Assembly: GCA_963623095.1 (NCBI GenBank)
Contig: CAVFKD010000027.1
Coordinates: forward strand, 1-21,285
Origin: UBA3210 sp963623095
GTDB lineage: Bacteria > Bacillota_I > Bacilli_A > RFN20 > CAG-449
Length of the DNA stretch: 21,285 bases
Reading direction: 5' to 3'
Shown here one piece after another: positions 1-6,934 of the stretch. Under the pieces are notes generated by a model. The model saw only the letters and a list, made by a program, of their open reading frames with translations. It searched no databases and was not told the origin of the DNA. The position numbers and the translations under genes were made by a program. Each line of letters begins with the position of its first letter. Within the stretch, counting starts at the first letter, position 1.

Positions 1-2
1 TC

Positions 3-101
3 GATTATCCAATTATTATGGCAAATACAGATAACTGCGAATTTGACATAATTACAGAGAAGAATGAGAAGACTTATTTAAAAGTAATTAAAGGAGAATA
101 A
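3..101 (+). CDS. C-terminal end of an unknown protein (5' truncated)
   Basis: An open frame enters from the left edge and ends at TAA 99-101, giving the last 32 residues of a protein that ends in KVIKGE. The other two forward frames close earlier. The Shine-Dalgarno of the next gene (AAGGAG, 91-96) lies inside the last codons, and only five bases separate the two genes, so the two are very likely co-transcribed. No family is recognisable from so short a piece. Confidence 0.55.
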   Translation, partial: DYPIIMANTDNCEFDIITEKNEKTYLKVIKGE

Positions 102-106
102 CAATA

Positions 107-1222
107 ATGACTAATAAAGAATTTACAAACAAATTAAATGAATTATTAGAATCTATGATTGGTGAAGATGTTTACCATGAATCATTTGGACTTGGTACAA
201 TTATTGGCTTTGAAGACAATAAATGTATTGTTAAATACGATAGATTTGATGAAACTAAACATATGAGTAGAAATCGTTTCTTCACATTTAATGAACCTGT
301 ATCACAAGAAACAAAAGATAAATTAAATGAAATTAAATGTGAATATGATCTTAATAAGCAAGTAGAACCTACTAAAGATGAAGATATTCAAACTGAAGAT
401 AAGGTTGTTAGCAATGTTGATAAGATTACATTTGATGATGTTATTGGTTTAGATAATGTTAAAGAATTGATATACCAAATGGTTGTTTATCCATATAAAT
501 ATGAAGATATTTATAAAGCATTTAAAAGAGATTCTGGAGGAGGAATCTTATTATATGGAGCTCCAGGAACTGGTAAGACAATGATTGCGAAAGCAATTGC
601 GAATGAAATTGACGCCAAATTCTTTTCTCTTAAATGCTCTGATATCGCTTGTAAATGGTATGGAGAATCTGAAAGAAAGATTAAAAACATCTTTGATGAA
701 GCTAAGAAATATGAAAGATCAATCATCTTCTTTGATGAATTTGATTCTCTTGGTGTGAATAGAGAAGAAAACAATTCTCATTCAGCAAGCATGGTTGTAT
801 CGGAACTTCTTTCCCAAATAGATGGATTTGATTCTAAACCTAATACTATATTGCTTATCGCATCAACTAATAAACCTTGGAATATCGATTCAGCATTACT
901 CAGAAGCGGAAGATTTAATAAGAAGATATATATTGGTCTTCCTAATCAAATATCTAGACAGAATCTATTCATTCATGAAATGAAAGAATTACCTATTGAT
1001 AAACTTGATTATACTTCATTATCCAATATCACAGATGGATTTAGTAACGCGGATATTGTTGAACTATGCAACAGCGTTAAAGATATTGCGATTAAAAGAA
1101 GTATTGAAAGAAAACAAATATCACCAATTACTAATGATGATTTTAAAGAAGGATTAGAGTTTGTTAAATCAACAGTTGTTAAGCAAGAACTCGATAAATT
1201 AGCGAACTTTGAAATTAATTAA
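107..1222 (+). CDS. Vps4/katanin-like AAA ATPase with N-terminal SH3-like domain
   Basis: Cytosolic AAA ATPase of 371 residues. Residues about 18-62 (VYHESFGLGTIIGF, then KCIVKYD) look like the small SH3/Tudor-like barrel found at the C-terminus of UvrD/PcrA helicases. An acidic linker (about 85-105) follows. One AAA module spans about 106-365: Walker A GAPGTGKT at 151-158, pore loop KWYGESE at 183-189, Walker B IIFFDE at 206-211, sensor-1 around TN 254-255, and arginine fingers R266 and R269 in LLRSGRF. The KWYGESE pore loop and the short C-terminal lid resemble the Vps4/spastin/katanin group, whose members form hexamers that pull proteins through the pore. No protease domain and no membrane segment are seen. 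The gene lies in a tight run with a second AAA protein at 2260, so a substrate-remodelling role is plausible, but the target is unknown. Confidence 0.85.
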   Translation: MTNKEFTNKLNELLESMIGEDVYHESFGLGTIIGFEDNKCIVKYDRFDETKHMSRNRFFTFNEPVSQETKDKLNEIKCEYDLNKQVEPTKDEDIQTEDKVVSNVDKITFDDVIGLDNVKELIYQMVVYPYKYEDIYKAFKRDSGGGILLYGAPGTGKTMIAKAIANEIDAKFFSLKCSDIACKWYGESERKIKNIFDEAKKYERSIIFFDEFDSLGVNREENNSHSASMVVSELLSQIDGFDSKPNTILLIASTNKPWNIDSALLRSGRFNKKIYIGLPNQISRQNLFIHEMKELPIDKLDYTSLSNITDGFSNADIVELCNSVKDIAIKRSIERKQISPITNDDFKEGLEFVKSTVVKQELDKLANFEIN

Positions 1223-1243
1223 ACATAAAGGAGGAATAAGATT

Positions 1244-1678
1244 ATGAAAAATTATAACGTTGAAAACTTATTAGAAAAGGCTGAAGAAGCTATTGAAGAA
1301 GAATGTGGAATGTCTTCCGCGGATTATACTCTCGCGGAAATGGCTATTGATAAGGTTTTAGAAATAGAACCTAATAACGCGATGGCTTATTTATTAAAAG
1401 CATGTATTGATTTAGATACATCATTAGATTGTTTAGGCGAATATGAAGGTGAGCTATTGAAAAATGATAACTTTTCTAAAGCGTATAGACTTTCAAGTGG
1501 ATACGACAGAAAGAAAATAGAAGATATTATCATAGAGAACAAAGAAAGTTACTTTGAATATAACGAAGATGAATTCAAAGAAATGTTCTTAAAATTTAAT
1601 ACTACATGTAAAAATTGTAGAACAAAGAATTTTGATGATTCTAATTATTGTTCACATTGTGGAAAACCACTTAAATAA
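1244..1678 (+). CDS. Helical-repeat protein with C-terminal zinc ribbon
   Basis: Protein of 144 residues behind a strong Shine-Dalgarno (AAAGGAGG), 21 bases after the AAA gene. The N-terminal half is helical; residues about 30-60, AEMAIDKVLEIEPNNAMAYL, read like one TPR helix pair. The C-terminus holds a four-cysteine zinc ribbon with C122-x2-C125 and C136-x2-C139 (CKNC, YCSHCG). Short zinc ribbons with this spacing are common in adaptor proteins. The combination suggests an adaptor or substrate-recognition partner for the neighbouring AAA ATPases. That role is inferred from context only; no catalytic motif is visible. Confidence 0.7.
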   Translation: MKNYNVENLLEKAEEAIEEECGMSSADYTLAEMAIDKVLEIEPNNAMAYLLKACIDLDTSLDCLGEYEGELLKNDNFSKAYRLSSGYDRKKIEDIIIENKESYFEYNEDEFKEMFLKFNTTCKNCRTKNFDDSNYCSHCGKPLK

Positions 1679-1708
1679 ATCAATTTTAAATAAACAGGAG
1701 GAAAATTT

Positions 1709-2077
1709 ATGGCAACAATTATTAACTGCAAGAAAAACGCATTAGGAGGACACAACTTCTATATTACTCACGATGGTAAGAAATATTATTTATTCTCACA
1801 AAACTACCATCGTGGAGTAAATATCTATTTCGAAAAGGGAGTAAGTTTAGAAAATGTAATGAACGTTAAAACTGCACATAGAGATCATTGCGTTATTAAA
1901 ACTATGGCTAAAATGAAACCTTACATTAACTATATTGAAAAGGAATACAATATTAAAATCTTAGACACAACTAAACAAAAGCATACATTCAAGAAAGAAT
2001 ATAAAGCACCTAGAATTAATATTTACGATTACGATTTAGATGAAATCGAAGAATCATATAACGATTATATGAATTAA
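1709..2077 (+). CDS. Small basic protein of unknown function
   Basis: 122 residues, start set by AGGAGG at 1697-1702. The first 60 residues look beta-rich (THDGKKYYLFSQNY; GVNIYFEKGVSLENVMNV), the middle is basic and helical, and the end is acidic and tyrosine-rich (DYDLDEIEESYNDYMN). It has no signal peptide, no membrane segment and no cysteine pair. I do not recognise the family. It belongs to the same co-directional run as its neighbours, so it may work with the AAA proteins. Confidence 0.6.
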   Translation: MATIINCKKNALGGHNFYITHDGKKYYLFSQNYHRGVNIYFEKGVSLENVMNVKTAHRDHCVIKTMAKMKPYINYIEKEYNIKILDTTKQKHTFKKEYKAPRINIYDYDLDEIEESYNDYMN

Positions 2078-2094
2078 TGGAGGAATTGATCATT

Positions 2095-2211
2095 ATGAAA
2101 TTTATGGGAATCTTATTTACAACACTTATATTTGTTGGACTTGGATACGCAGCTTGTTATTATGGCTGGTTTACAGCTTTATATAACTTTATTATGAGTT
2201 GGTTTCATTAA
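2095..2211 (+). CDS. 38-residue single-span membrane microprotein
   Basis: Small open frame ATG 2095 to TAA 2209-2211, encoding 38 residues beginning MKFMGILFTTLIFVGLG. It is preceded by TGGAGG at 2078-2083, eleven bases from the ATG. Nearly the whole product is hydrophobic or aromatic (about 5-33), enough for one transmembrane helix. It contains one cysteine and no charged residue after Lys2. It sits 17 bases after the previous stop and 48 bases before the soluble FtsH-like protease. SpoVM, a short membrane peptide, is known to bind FtsH in Bacillus; a comparable regulatory or tethering role here is inference. Confidence 0.6.
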   Translation: MKFMGILFTTLIFVGLGYAACYYGWFTALYNFIMSWFH

Positions 2212-2259
2212 TTAAAATATACGCATGCATATATAAGAAAGGTTAAATATTAAATAAAT

Positions 2260-3666
2260 ATGAATGAAGAAATTGAAAACGTATTAAACAATCTAGAAAA
2301 ACAAAACACAGTTTTAAAAGAAGAAAAGGGAGAAGAAGACATGAAAAAAGTTACATTAAATGATATCGCAGGATATGAAAGCGAAAAGAAAGAAGCGCTT
2401 AAAATCATTGATTTTTTAAAGAACTATGAAGATTATACTTCTAATGGAATTATTTTACCAAAAGGATTACTTTTAACAGGTGCGCCAGGGGTAGGTAAAA
2501 CTTTATTCGCAAAAGCTATTTGTAATGAAGCAGGTTGTAAATTAATTAAATTTAATAACGCAGATGATAACGCAATTGAGAATCTTAAAAAGTACTTTGC
2601 TATGGCTAAAGAATCAAAACCATCTGTTTTATTCATTGATGAATTAGATTCTTTAATTGGAGGTAGTGAACTTCCATTTTTCATGCATTCTGACAAAGAA
2701 AAGGAAATTATTCAAACTTTATTAACTGAAATAGATGGTGTTAATTCCAGTGAAGGAATTTTAATTGTTGGAACTGCGATGAATATTGAACATATTGATC
2801 CTGCTTTAAGAAGAAGTGGAAGACTTGAAAGAATCATTCAATTACCTTCACCTGATAATGAAACACGTATTAAGATTCTTGATTTCTATTTATCTAAACA
2901 TAAAATCTTTGATAATATCTCTAGAGAAATTATTTCTAAGAAGATTATTTCATTCAATGGAGCGAGTATTAAAAGACTTGTCAATGAAGTATTATTAGAA
3001 ATGAAGGCTTCTCATATAGAACCATCTATTGGCTTATTTGAAGAAATTATTCCATCAATTGCTTTTAATGATATTAAACGTAAGAATACTAATGAAGAAT
3101 TAAACTATGTTATTCCTCATGAAATTGGACATTTCTTAACTAATTATGTTCTTAATGATGATGTTGCTTCTATTTCTGTTGCAAGATATGGAAATACCGC
3201 GGGTAATACAAGAACAGAAAACACTAAAATAATATTAAGTAATTATATTAATTTAAAGAAAGAATTAATTATACTTCTTGGAGGTATTGCCGCGGAAGAA
3301 GTAATTAATAATTCTATCACCCAAAGTGGATCAAGTGATATTGATAGAGCTTATATAAATATTCATGAGGCGATGCAAACAGGTATATTAGGATTTGAAT
3401 ATTACTTATTAGATTATGATAAAACAAAAGGCGGTTTGAGTGAAATGATACTTATACCATCAGAACAAAAGAGAGTAAAGATTGAAACTAAACAATATGA
3501 ATTAATTACTGAAGCATATTCAAAAGCTAAACAAATCATTAAAGATAATCTTGAAGTTTATGAAGTTTTAAAAGAACAATTTAAAGATAAAGATTATTTA
3601 TCTAGTGAACAAATTAAAAATCTTAACATTGATAAACTAATCAAGAAAACAGAAATATCTTTCTAA
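2260..3666 (+). CDS. FtsH-like AAA-M41 zinc metalloprotease lacking membrane segments
   Basis: ATP-dependent zinc protease of 468 residues. The AAA module has Walker A GAPGVGKT at 74-81, Walker B VLFIDE at 123-128 and arginine fingers R185 and R188 in LRRSGRL. The M41 domain has the zinc motif HEIGH at 287-291 (HEAGH in classical FtsH), the conserved GG-x-AAEE at 341-347, and D360 in SGSSDIDRA as the expected third zinc ligand, 73 residues downstream. Housekeeping FtsH is 600-700 residues with two N-terminal membrane spans and an extracytoplasmic domain; this protein has neither. The chosen ATG at 2260 has only a distant AAGAAAGG. ATG 2341, behind GGGAGAAG, would give a 441-residue form that still contains every domain. 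It ends the run and is followed by a strong terminator. Confidence 0.85.
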   Translation: MNEEIENVLNNLEKQNTVLKEEKGEEDMKKVTLNDIAGYESEKKEALKIIDFLKNYEDYTSNGIILPKGLLLTGAPGVGKTLFAKAICNEAGCKLIKFNNADDNAIENLKKYFAMAKESKPSVLFIDELDSLIGGSELPFFMHSDKEKEIIQTLLTEIDGVNSSEGILIVGTAMNIEHIDPALRRSGRLERIIQLPSPDNETRIKILDFYLSKHKIFDNISREIISKKIISFNGASIKRLVNEVLLEMKASHIEPSIGLFEEIIPSIAFNDIKRKNTNEELNYVIPHEIGHFLTNYVLNDDVASISVARYGNTAGNTRTENTKIILSNYINLKKELIILLGGIAAEEVINNSITQSGSSDIDRAYINIHEAMQTGILGFEYYLLDYDKTKGGLSEMILIPSEQKRVKIETKQYELITEAYSKAKQIIKDNLEVYEVLKEQFKDKDYLSSEQIKNLNIDKLIKKTEISF

Positions 3667-3681
3667 CTAACTTATATAACA

Positions 3682-3719
3682 AAATATCTATGCCATTAAT
3701 TTGACATAGATATTTTTTT
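3682..3719 (+). terminator. Rho-independent terminator after the FtsH-like gene
   Basis: Perfect 11-bp stem (3682-3692 with 3705-3715, AAATATCTATG/CATAGATATTT) with a 12-base loop and a run of seven T. It closes the 3-3666 gene run. Confidence 0.85.
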
Positions 3720-3791
3720 GCACCCAAATACAACATATAATAATATTAATGAGAATTAATTGAGAATATTTTATAAATAATAAAACATAAT

Positions 3792-3806
3792 GGAACAAAA
3801 TGTTCT
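3792..3806. repeat. Short inverted repeat GAACA-AAA-TGTTC
   Basis: Perfect 5-bp arms (3793-3797 and 3801-3805) around AAA in a non-coding stretch. It could be an operator half-site pair or a small hairpin; no regulator is recognised. Confidence 0.35.
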
Positions 3807-3853
3807 AACTTTTATTCGGTATTAGAAGAATATAGAAAGTAATAATTATTTAT

Positions 3854-3889
3854 AAAGCAATTGGGTAATTTTAACCTGATTGCTTTTTT
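3854..3889 (+). terminator. Second hairpin terminator in the intergenic region
   Basis: A 13-bp stem (3854-3866 with 3874-3886, two G-T wobbles) beginning AAAGCAAT and ending ATTGCTTT, then a T run. No gene lies between it and the terminator at 3682-3719, so it either backs up that terminator or ends a short untranslated RNA. Confidence 0.7.
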
Positions 3890-4054
3890 AAATATTTAAA
3901 TTCTTAACCTTTATTAATTATGTAGACGTCATAAATAATATTTAAACTTAAAAAGGAAACTTTTATAACTGCTTTAAATAGAAATATATCTTCAGCGATA
4001 ATAGTGTTATGAAATGCCTTTGGTCTTTATAAATGATTAATTTTATCATCAAAC

Positions 4055-4069
4055 GGACAAATTCTGTCC
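4055..4069. repeat. Inverted repeat GGACA-N5-TGTCC
   Basis: Perfect 5-bp arms separated by five bases, about 50 bases upstream of the -35 of the promoter for the TasA-like gene. It could be an activator site; the regulator is unknown. Confidence 0.3.
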
Positions 4070-4108
4070 AAAAACACCCATAAATGTTGTTTTATGCATA
4101 CAAATTAC

Positions 4109-4138
4109 TTTACACTGTAGTTTTAAATGGAGTAAAAT
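4109..4138 (+). promoter_or_regulatory. Sigma-A-type promoter for the TasA-like locus
   Basis: TTTACA (4109-4114), an 18-base spacer, then TAAAAT (4133-4138). Initiation would fall near 4145 and give a leader of about 70 bases before the start at 4218, which includes the foldable region. It is the best promoter match between the 3854 terminator and the gene. Confidence 0.5.
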
Positions 4139-4158
4139 GATAATGTTACAAGTATTGT

Positions 4159-4218
4159 TTGTAATTGGGTTTCCTAGATTGAAAATCTACAGTTCAACCT
4201 AAAAGGAGGGGATTACAA
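4159..4218 (+). promoter_or_regulatory. Leader with two mutually exclusive folds around the ribosome binding site
   Basis: Fold 1: GGGTT (4167-4171) pairs with AACCT (4196-4200, one G-T wobble), enclosing TAGATT-gaa-AATCTA (4175-4189); the Shine-Dalgarno AAGGAGGGG (4203-4211) stays free. Fold 2: TTGTAAT (4159-4165) pairs with ATTACAA (4212-4218) and TTTCCT (4170-4175) with AGGAGG (4204-4209), burying both the ribosome binding site and the first base of the start codon. The two folds share 4170-4175 and cannot coexist. This was read by eye; no energies were computed. Confidence 0.4.
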
Positions 4219-5036
4219 TTAAACAGAGTATTATCGATAAATATTATCGTTACTCGATTAGAAAAAAAGTAACAACAAGAGGACTAATAATTCTCGGCAC
4301 GATAATTGCATTAATTGTTGCCTTGACTTATTACGGAACTCAAGTAGGTAACTTCGTTATTAGTATAAACGGGAGGTACGAAGCCGGTTTATCACTATAT
4401 GATGATAGTTCAACAAAAAACTATACTACTAGACTGGTAGCGAAACCTCTAAAGGATGGAGAAGATTCTTCATTAGCTTATATTCCGGAAAATATAGAAG
4501 ATGGAGATGGGGTCAAAAATTCTAACGAGGGACGTAACTCTTACTTAGCGTATACTTTCTATTTAGTCAATTCAGGAGAGATCGCAACAAACGTCAATAT
4601 GAAATTTACCATTTCAAGGGCAACTAAAGATGTAGATCAAATTCTAAGAGTAATGATCATAAAAGACGGCGAATCAAAAATATACGCAAAACCACAACAA
4701 AACGATGATGGAACATTAATGCTAGACGACTCCGGAAATGTCGTACCAGAAAAAATCACCGTTGGTAGACCTGGGGATTATGTATGCCCTAGTGATGATC
4801 TAGTGTATAACGATGGTACATGTAGAGATGATGACTACTACACAAAGAAGTTTGGAGAATTTACTACTCCATTTGCGACTTCTACAACAGTAGTAGAACA
4901 AGACTTTACAGATGTACAAGTAAATCAAACATTTAGATTTACAATAGTTATGTGGTTAGATGGATGGGACAAACAACAATCTCAAGAGATGTTAGGAGGT
5001 GCCCTCCAAACAAAATTGACATTTAGTATTTATTAA
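4218..5036 (+). CDS. Membrane-anchored TasA/camelysin-like surface protein with ATT start
   Basis: The frame is open from just after TAA 4200-4202 and contains no ATG, GTG or TTG until TTG 4323. That TTG encodes Leu36, in the middle of a membrane helix, so it is a poor start. ATT at 4218 lies six bases after AAGGAGGGG and gives MKQSIIDKYYRYSIRKK, a basic cytoplasmic stretch, then a membrane span at about 22-38 (LIILGTIIALIVALTYYG). The product is 272 residues. The outer part has the beta-rich pattern of TasA/camelysin proteins (AYTFYLVNSGEIATNVNMKF) and ends with VMWLDGWDKQQSQ (W246), the motif shared with the proteins at 5111 and 6935. C190 and C202 could form a disulfide. With no SipW-type cleavage site it probably remains in the membrane, perhaps as the base or anchor of the filament. 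Its codon choice (more CTA, GAC and TAC) differs somewhat from its neighbours. Confidence 0.75.
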   Translation: MKQSIIDKYYRYSIRKKVTTRGLIILGTIIALIVALTYYGTQVGNFVISINGRYEAGLSLYDDSSTKNYTTRLVAKPLKDGEDSSLAYIPENIEDGDGVKNSNEGRNSYLAYTFYLVNSGEIATNVNMKFTISRATKDVDQILRVMIIKDGESKIYAKPQQNDDGTLMLDDSGNVVPEKITVGRPGDYVCPSDDLVYNDGTCRDDDYYTKKFGEFTTPFATSTTVVEQDFTDVQVNQTFRFTIVMWLDGWDKQQSQEMLGGALQTKLTFSIY

Positions 5037-5110
5037 TATGAACTATATAATAGATACAAATATCTTATTTTATTCATTAAAAGAATTTAAAACAAGGAGA
5101 AATTAAAATT

Positions 5111-6034
5111 ATGAAAAACAAATCTTTAAAAGGAAAATTAATCTTATCAGTTGCTACATTAGGTTTAGCAGCTGCATCAACAATCGGATCAACATTTGCT
5201 TGGTTCACAATTAACTCATCTGCAACAGCAACAGGTGTTGACATGACAGCAACATCTGGTGAATTAGTTATGATTAGAAAAACAACTTCTCATAACGAAG
5301 CATTCTCAGATTCTGCAACTATTAATACAACTAAAGATGGTGCAAAATGGCTTCCAGTAGCTCCTATTGCTGACGTTAACAACGCAGCAACTGCAGTTAC
5401 TGATACTGTAAAATGGGGTACATTAGATTTAAAAAATACATTAGCAAATAATACATATACTTATACAGAAGTTAGCCCATCAAATAAAACTTCTAACAAT
5501 GAAGCATATACAATCAGCACAACAAAAGAATATACCGGCGGTACTGCAACTGATTATATCGCATATGCACACTTTGTTATTGACTATGTTGTAACAAAAG
5601 GTAAATCTCCAGTATTAAAACTTACAGGTATTGATTCTACAGCTATTACAAATAATTATTTTAGAAAATCAGTAAGAATCGCAATTGCACAAGGATCAAC
5701 TGTAAATCCAGGAACCACTGATGAAACATGGACTGTTTCATACGGTGCTTATACTACATACGCTCTTGAAGATGCATCTTCTGAAGATTTACAATTAAAA
5801 GCATTACAAGAATTAGGCTTAAAATCAACAGTTGCTTCACAAAATCAAACTGCTACTACTTATGATGCAACTAATGGAATTACATTAACAGCTCCAGGCA
5901 CTTCAAAATCTGGCGCAGATAATTTAGGTTCTATCTCAGTCTATGTTTGGATTGACGGTAACGCTAAAGATTGCACAAATAGTGCACAATCTGGTACTGC
6001 TGCTAATATTGGCTTCACATTCACAACAAAATAA
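5111..6034 (+). CDS. SipW-dependent TasA-like secreted protein, copy 1
   Basis: 307-residue secreted protein behind AAGGAGA (5094-5100). The N-terminus is a SipW-type signal: basic residues, hydrophobic core ILSVATLGLAAASTIG, then STFA-WFT. By analogy with TasA, cleavage should follow A30. The mature part is rich in Thr, Ser, Ala and Asn and poor in Lys and Arg, typical of a beta-sheet surface fibre protein. The C-terminus carries VYVWIDGNAKDCTNS (W280, C288), the motif shared with the two sister proteins. No sortase signal or other anchor is visible, so it would be released or built into a fibre. A signal peptidase lies directly downstream at 6124. TasA subunits form biofilm fibres in Bacillus; that function here is by analogy only. 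Confidence 0.8.
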   Translation: MKNKSLKGKLILSVATLGLAAASTIGSTFAWFTINSSATATGVDMTATSGELVMIRKTTSHNEAFSDSATINTTKDGAKWLPVAPIADVNNAATAVTDTVKWGTLDLKNTLANNTYTYTEVSPSNKTSNNEAYTISTTKEYTGGTATDYIAYAHFVIDYVVTKGKSPVLKLTGIDSTAITNNYFRKSVRIAIAQGSTVNPGTTDETWTVSYGAYTTYALEDASSEDLQLKALQELGLKSTVASQNQTATTYDATNGITLTAPGTSKSGADNLGSISVYVWIDGNAKDCTNSAQSGTAANIGFTFTTK

Positions 6035-6072
6035 TCATCAAACTAATTACAATAGTTTAAATTATAAAATAA

Positions 6073-6096
6073 CAAGAAGCCTATAATGGCTTCTTG
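6073..6096 (+). terminator. Hairpin between TasA-like copy 1 and the signal peptidase
   Basis: Perfect 9-bp stem CAAGAAGCC/GGCTTCTTG with loop TATAAT. A weak pyrimidine tail (CTTCCTAT) follows instead of a clean T run. It may terminate partially, leaving more of the structural-gene mRNA than of the peptidase mRNA, or protect the 3' end. Confidence 0.5.
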
Positions 6097-6123
6097 CTTC
6101 CTATATATTACGGAGGAAACATA

Positions 6124-6903
6124 ATGGAAGAAGTAAAAGAAAAAAAGAATACTACTAAAAAGGTTTTTAAAATCATCGGTGATGTTCTTTTTGGTATTGT
6201 CATTATATTTGTCCTCTTTATTGCAATTACTAATTTAAAATCTAAAGCATCAGGTGGTATACCTAATATCTTTGGATATGGATATATGAATGTCTTAACT
6301 GAATCTATGGATGGAGATAAAGAAGATTCTTTTAAAAAGAATGATCTTATCTTTGTTAAGATGTTATCTGATGAAGAAAAAAAGAATTTAAAAGTTGGAG
6401 ATATTATTACTTATACTGGTAATTTAACTGGAACAAATCAAACAGGATTAATCTCACATAGAATTATATCTGTAACTACTGTTGGTAGTGAAACTTTATA
6501 CGTCACTCAAGGTGACAATCCAGATGTAAAGTATACTACTGCAGAAGGTAAAGCTACTGTATATTCAAGTGAAGTACTCGCGGTTTACACTGGTAAGTGG
6601 TCAAACGCAGGTGCAGTATTTGCTTGGTTTGGTTCAAGTGTTGGATTCTTTGTTGTAGTTGTAGGACCATGTTTAATATTCTTAATTTATGAAATTATTA
6701 GTTTTACTAAAACTATGTTAGTTTATAAACAAGAAAAACAATTGGATACTATTTCTAATAACGTAGATCCTATTCAACAAAAGATTGCATTGAAAAAACA
6801 AGCATTTGAAGAATTGGTTAAAGACGGAACTTTAACTCAAGAACAAGCGGATGCAAGTTTACAAAAATATATAGAAAAATTATTACAAGAAGAAGATAAC
6901 TAA
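6124..6903 (+). CDS. sipW: ER-type (SipW-like) signal peptidase I
   Basis: 259 residues, start set by GGAGG at 6112-6116; an in-frame TTG at 6094 lies inside the preceding hairpin and has no ribosome binding site. A membrane span at about 17-36 leads to the extracytoplasmic catalytic domain. The nucleophile is S61 in TESM. H112 in SHR stands where bacterial enzymes have lysine, and GDN with D131 completes the Ser/His/Asp set typical of SipW and eukaryotic Sec11. A second span at about 165-192 and a helical cytoplasmic tail (KKQAFEELVKDGTLTQEQAD) follow. It lies between two genes for SipW-type precursors, so it most likely cleaves both. The symbol marks the family, not proven orthology. Confidence 0.85.
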   Translation: MEEVKEKKNTTKKVFKIIGDVLFGIVIIFVLFIAITNLKSKASGGIPNIFGYGYMNVLTESMDGDKEDSFKKNDLIFVKMLSDEEKKNLKVGDIITYTGNLTGTNQTGLISHRIISVTTVGSETLYVTQGDNPDVKYTTAEGKATVYSSEVLAVYTGKWSNAGAVFAWFGSSVGFFVVVVGPCLIFLIYEIISFTKTMLVYKQEKQLDTISNNVDPIQQKIALKKQAFEELVKDGTLTQEQADASLQKYIEKLLQEEDN

Positions 6904-6934
6904 TATATTTATATTAGTGAAAGGAAAATAAAAA

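Larger units (their letters stand above)
3667..4217. other. 551-base stretch without a gene
   Basis: No credible coding frame was found on either strand; the best is a 28-codon minus-strand frame (about 4047-3961) with no ribosome binding site. The stretch holds the terminator of the upstream run, a second terminator at 3854-3889, short palindromes at 3792-3806 and 4055-4069, a promoter at 4109-4138 and a foldable leader at 4159-4218. A possible promoter element TATAAT at 3736-3741 could drive a short RNA ending at the second terminator, but no good -35 accompanies it. Confidence 0.6.

Noticed and set aside
511..774. 87-codon minus-strand frame inside the first AAA gene (and a similar one at 2433-2696)
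   Set aside because: Both are antisense to Walker-motif regions; the similarity between them reflects the conserved AAA motifs on the other strand.
2218..2233. Near-palindrome TATACGCATGCATATA before the FtsH-like gene
   Set aside because: It has one mismatch, is short and AT-rich, and has no promoter element clearly placed around it.
3961..4080. Insertion-sequence remnant
   Set aside because: A short minus-strand frame and a GGACA/TGTCC inverted repeat gave a faint impression of an IS end, but there is no transposase motif, second terminal repeat or target duplication.
3890..4217. c-di-GMP riboswitch upstream of the fibre genes
   Set aside because: The locus makes it tempting, but I find none of the conserved core sequence of class I or class II c-di-GMP aptamers.
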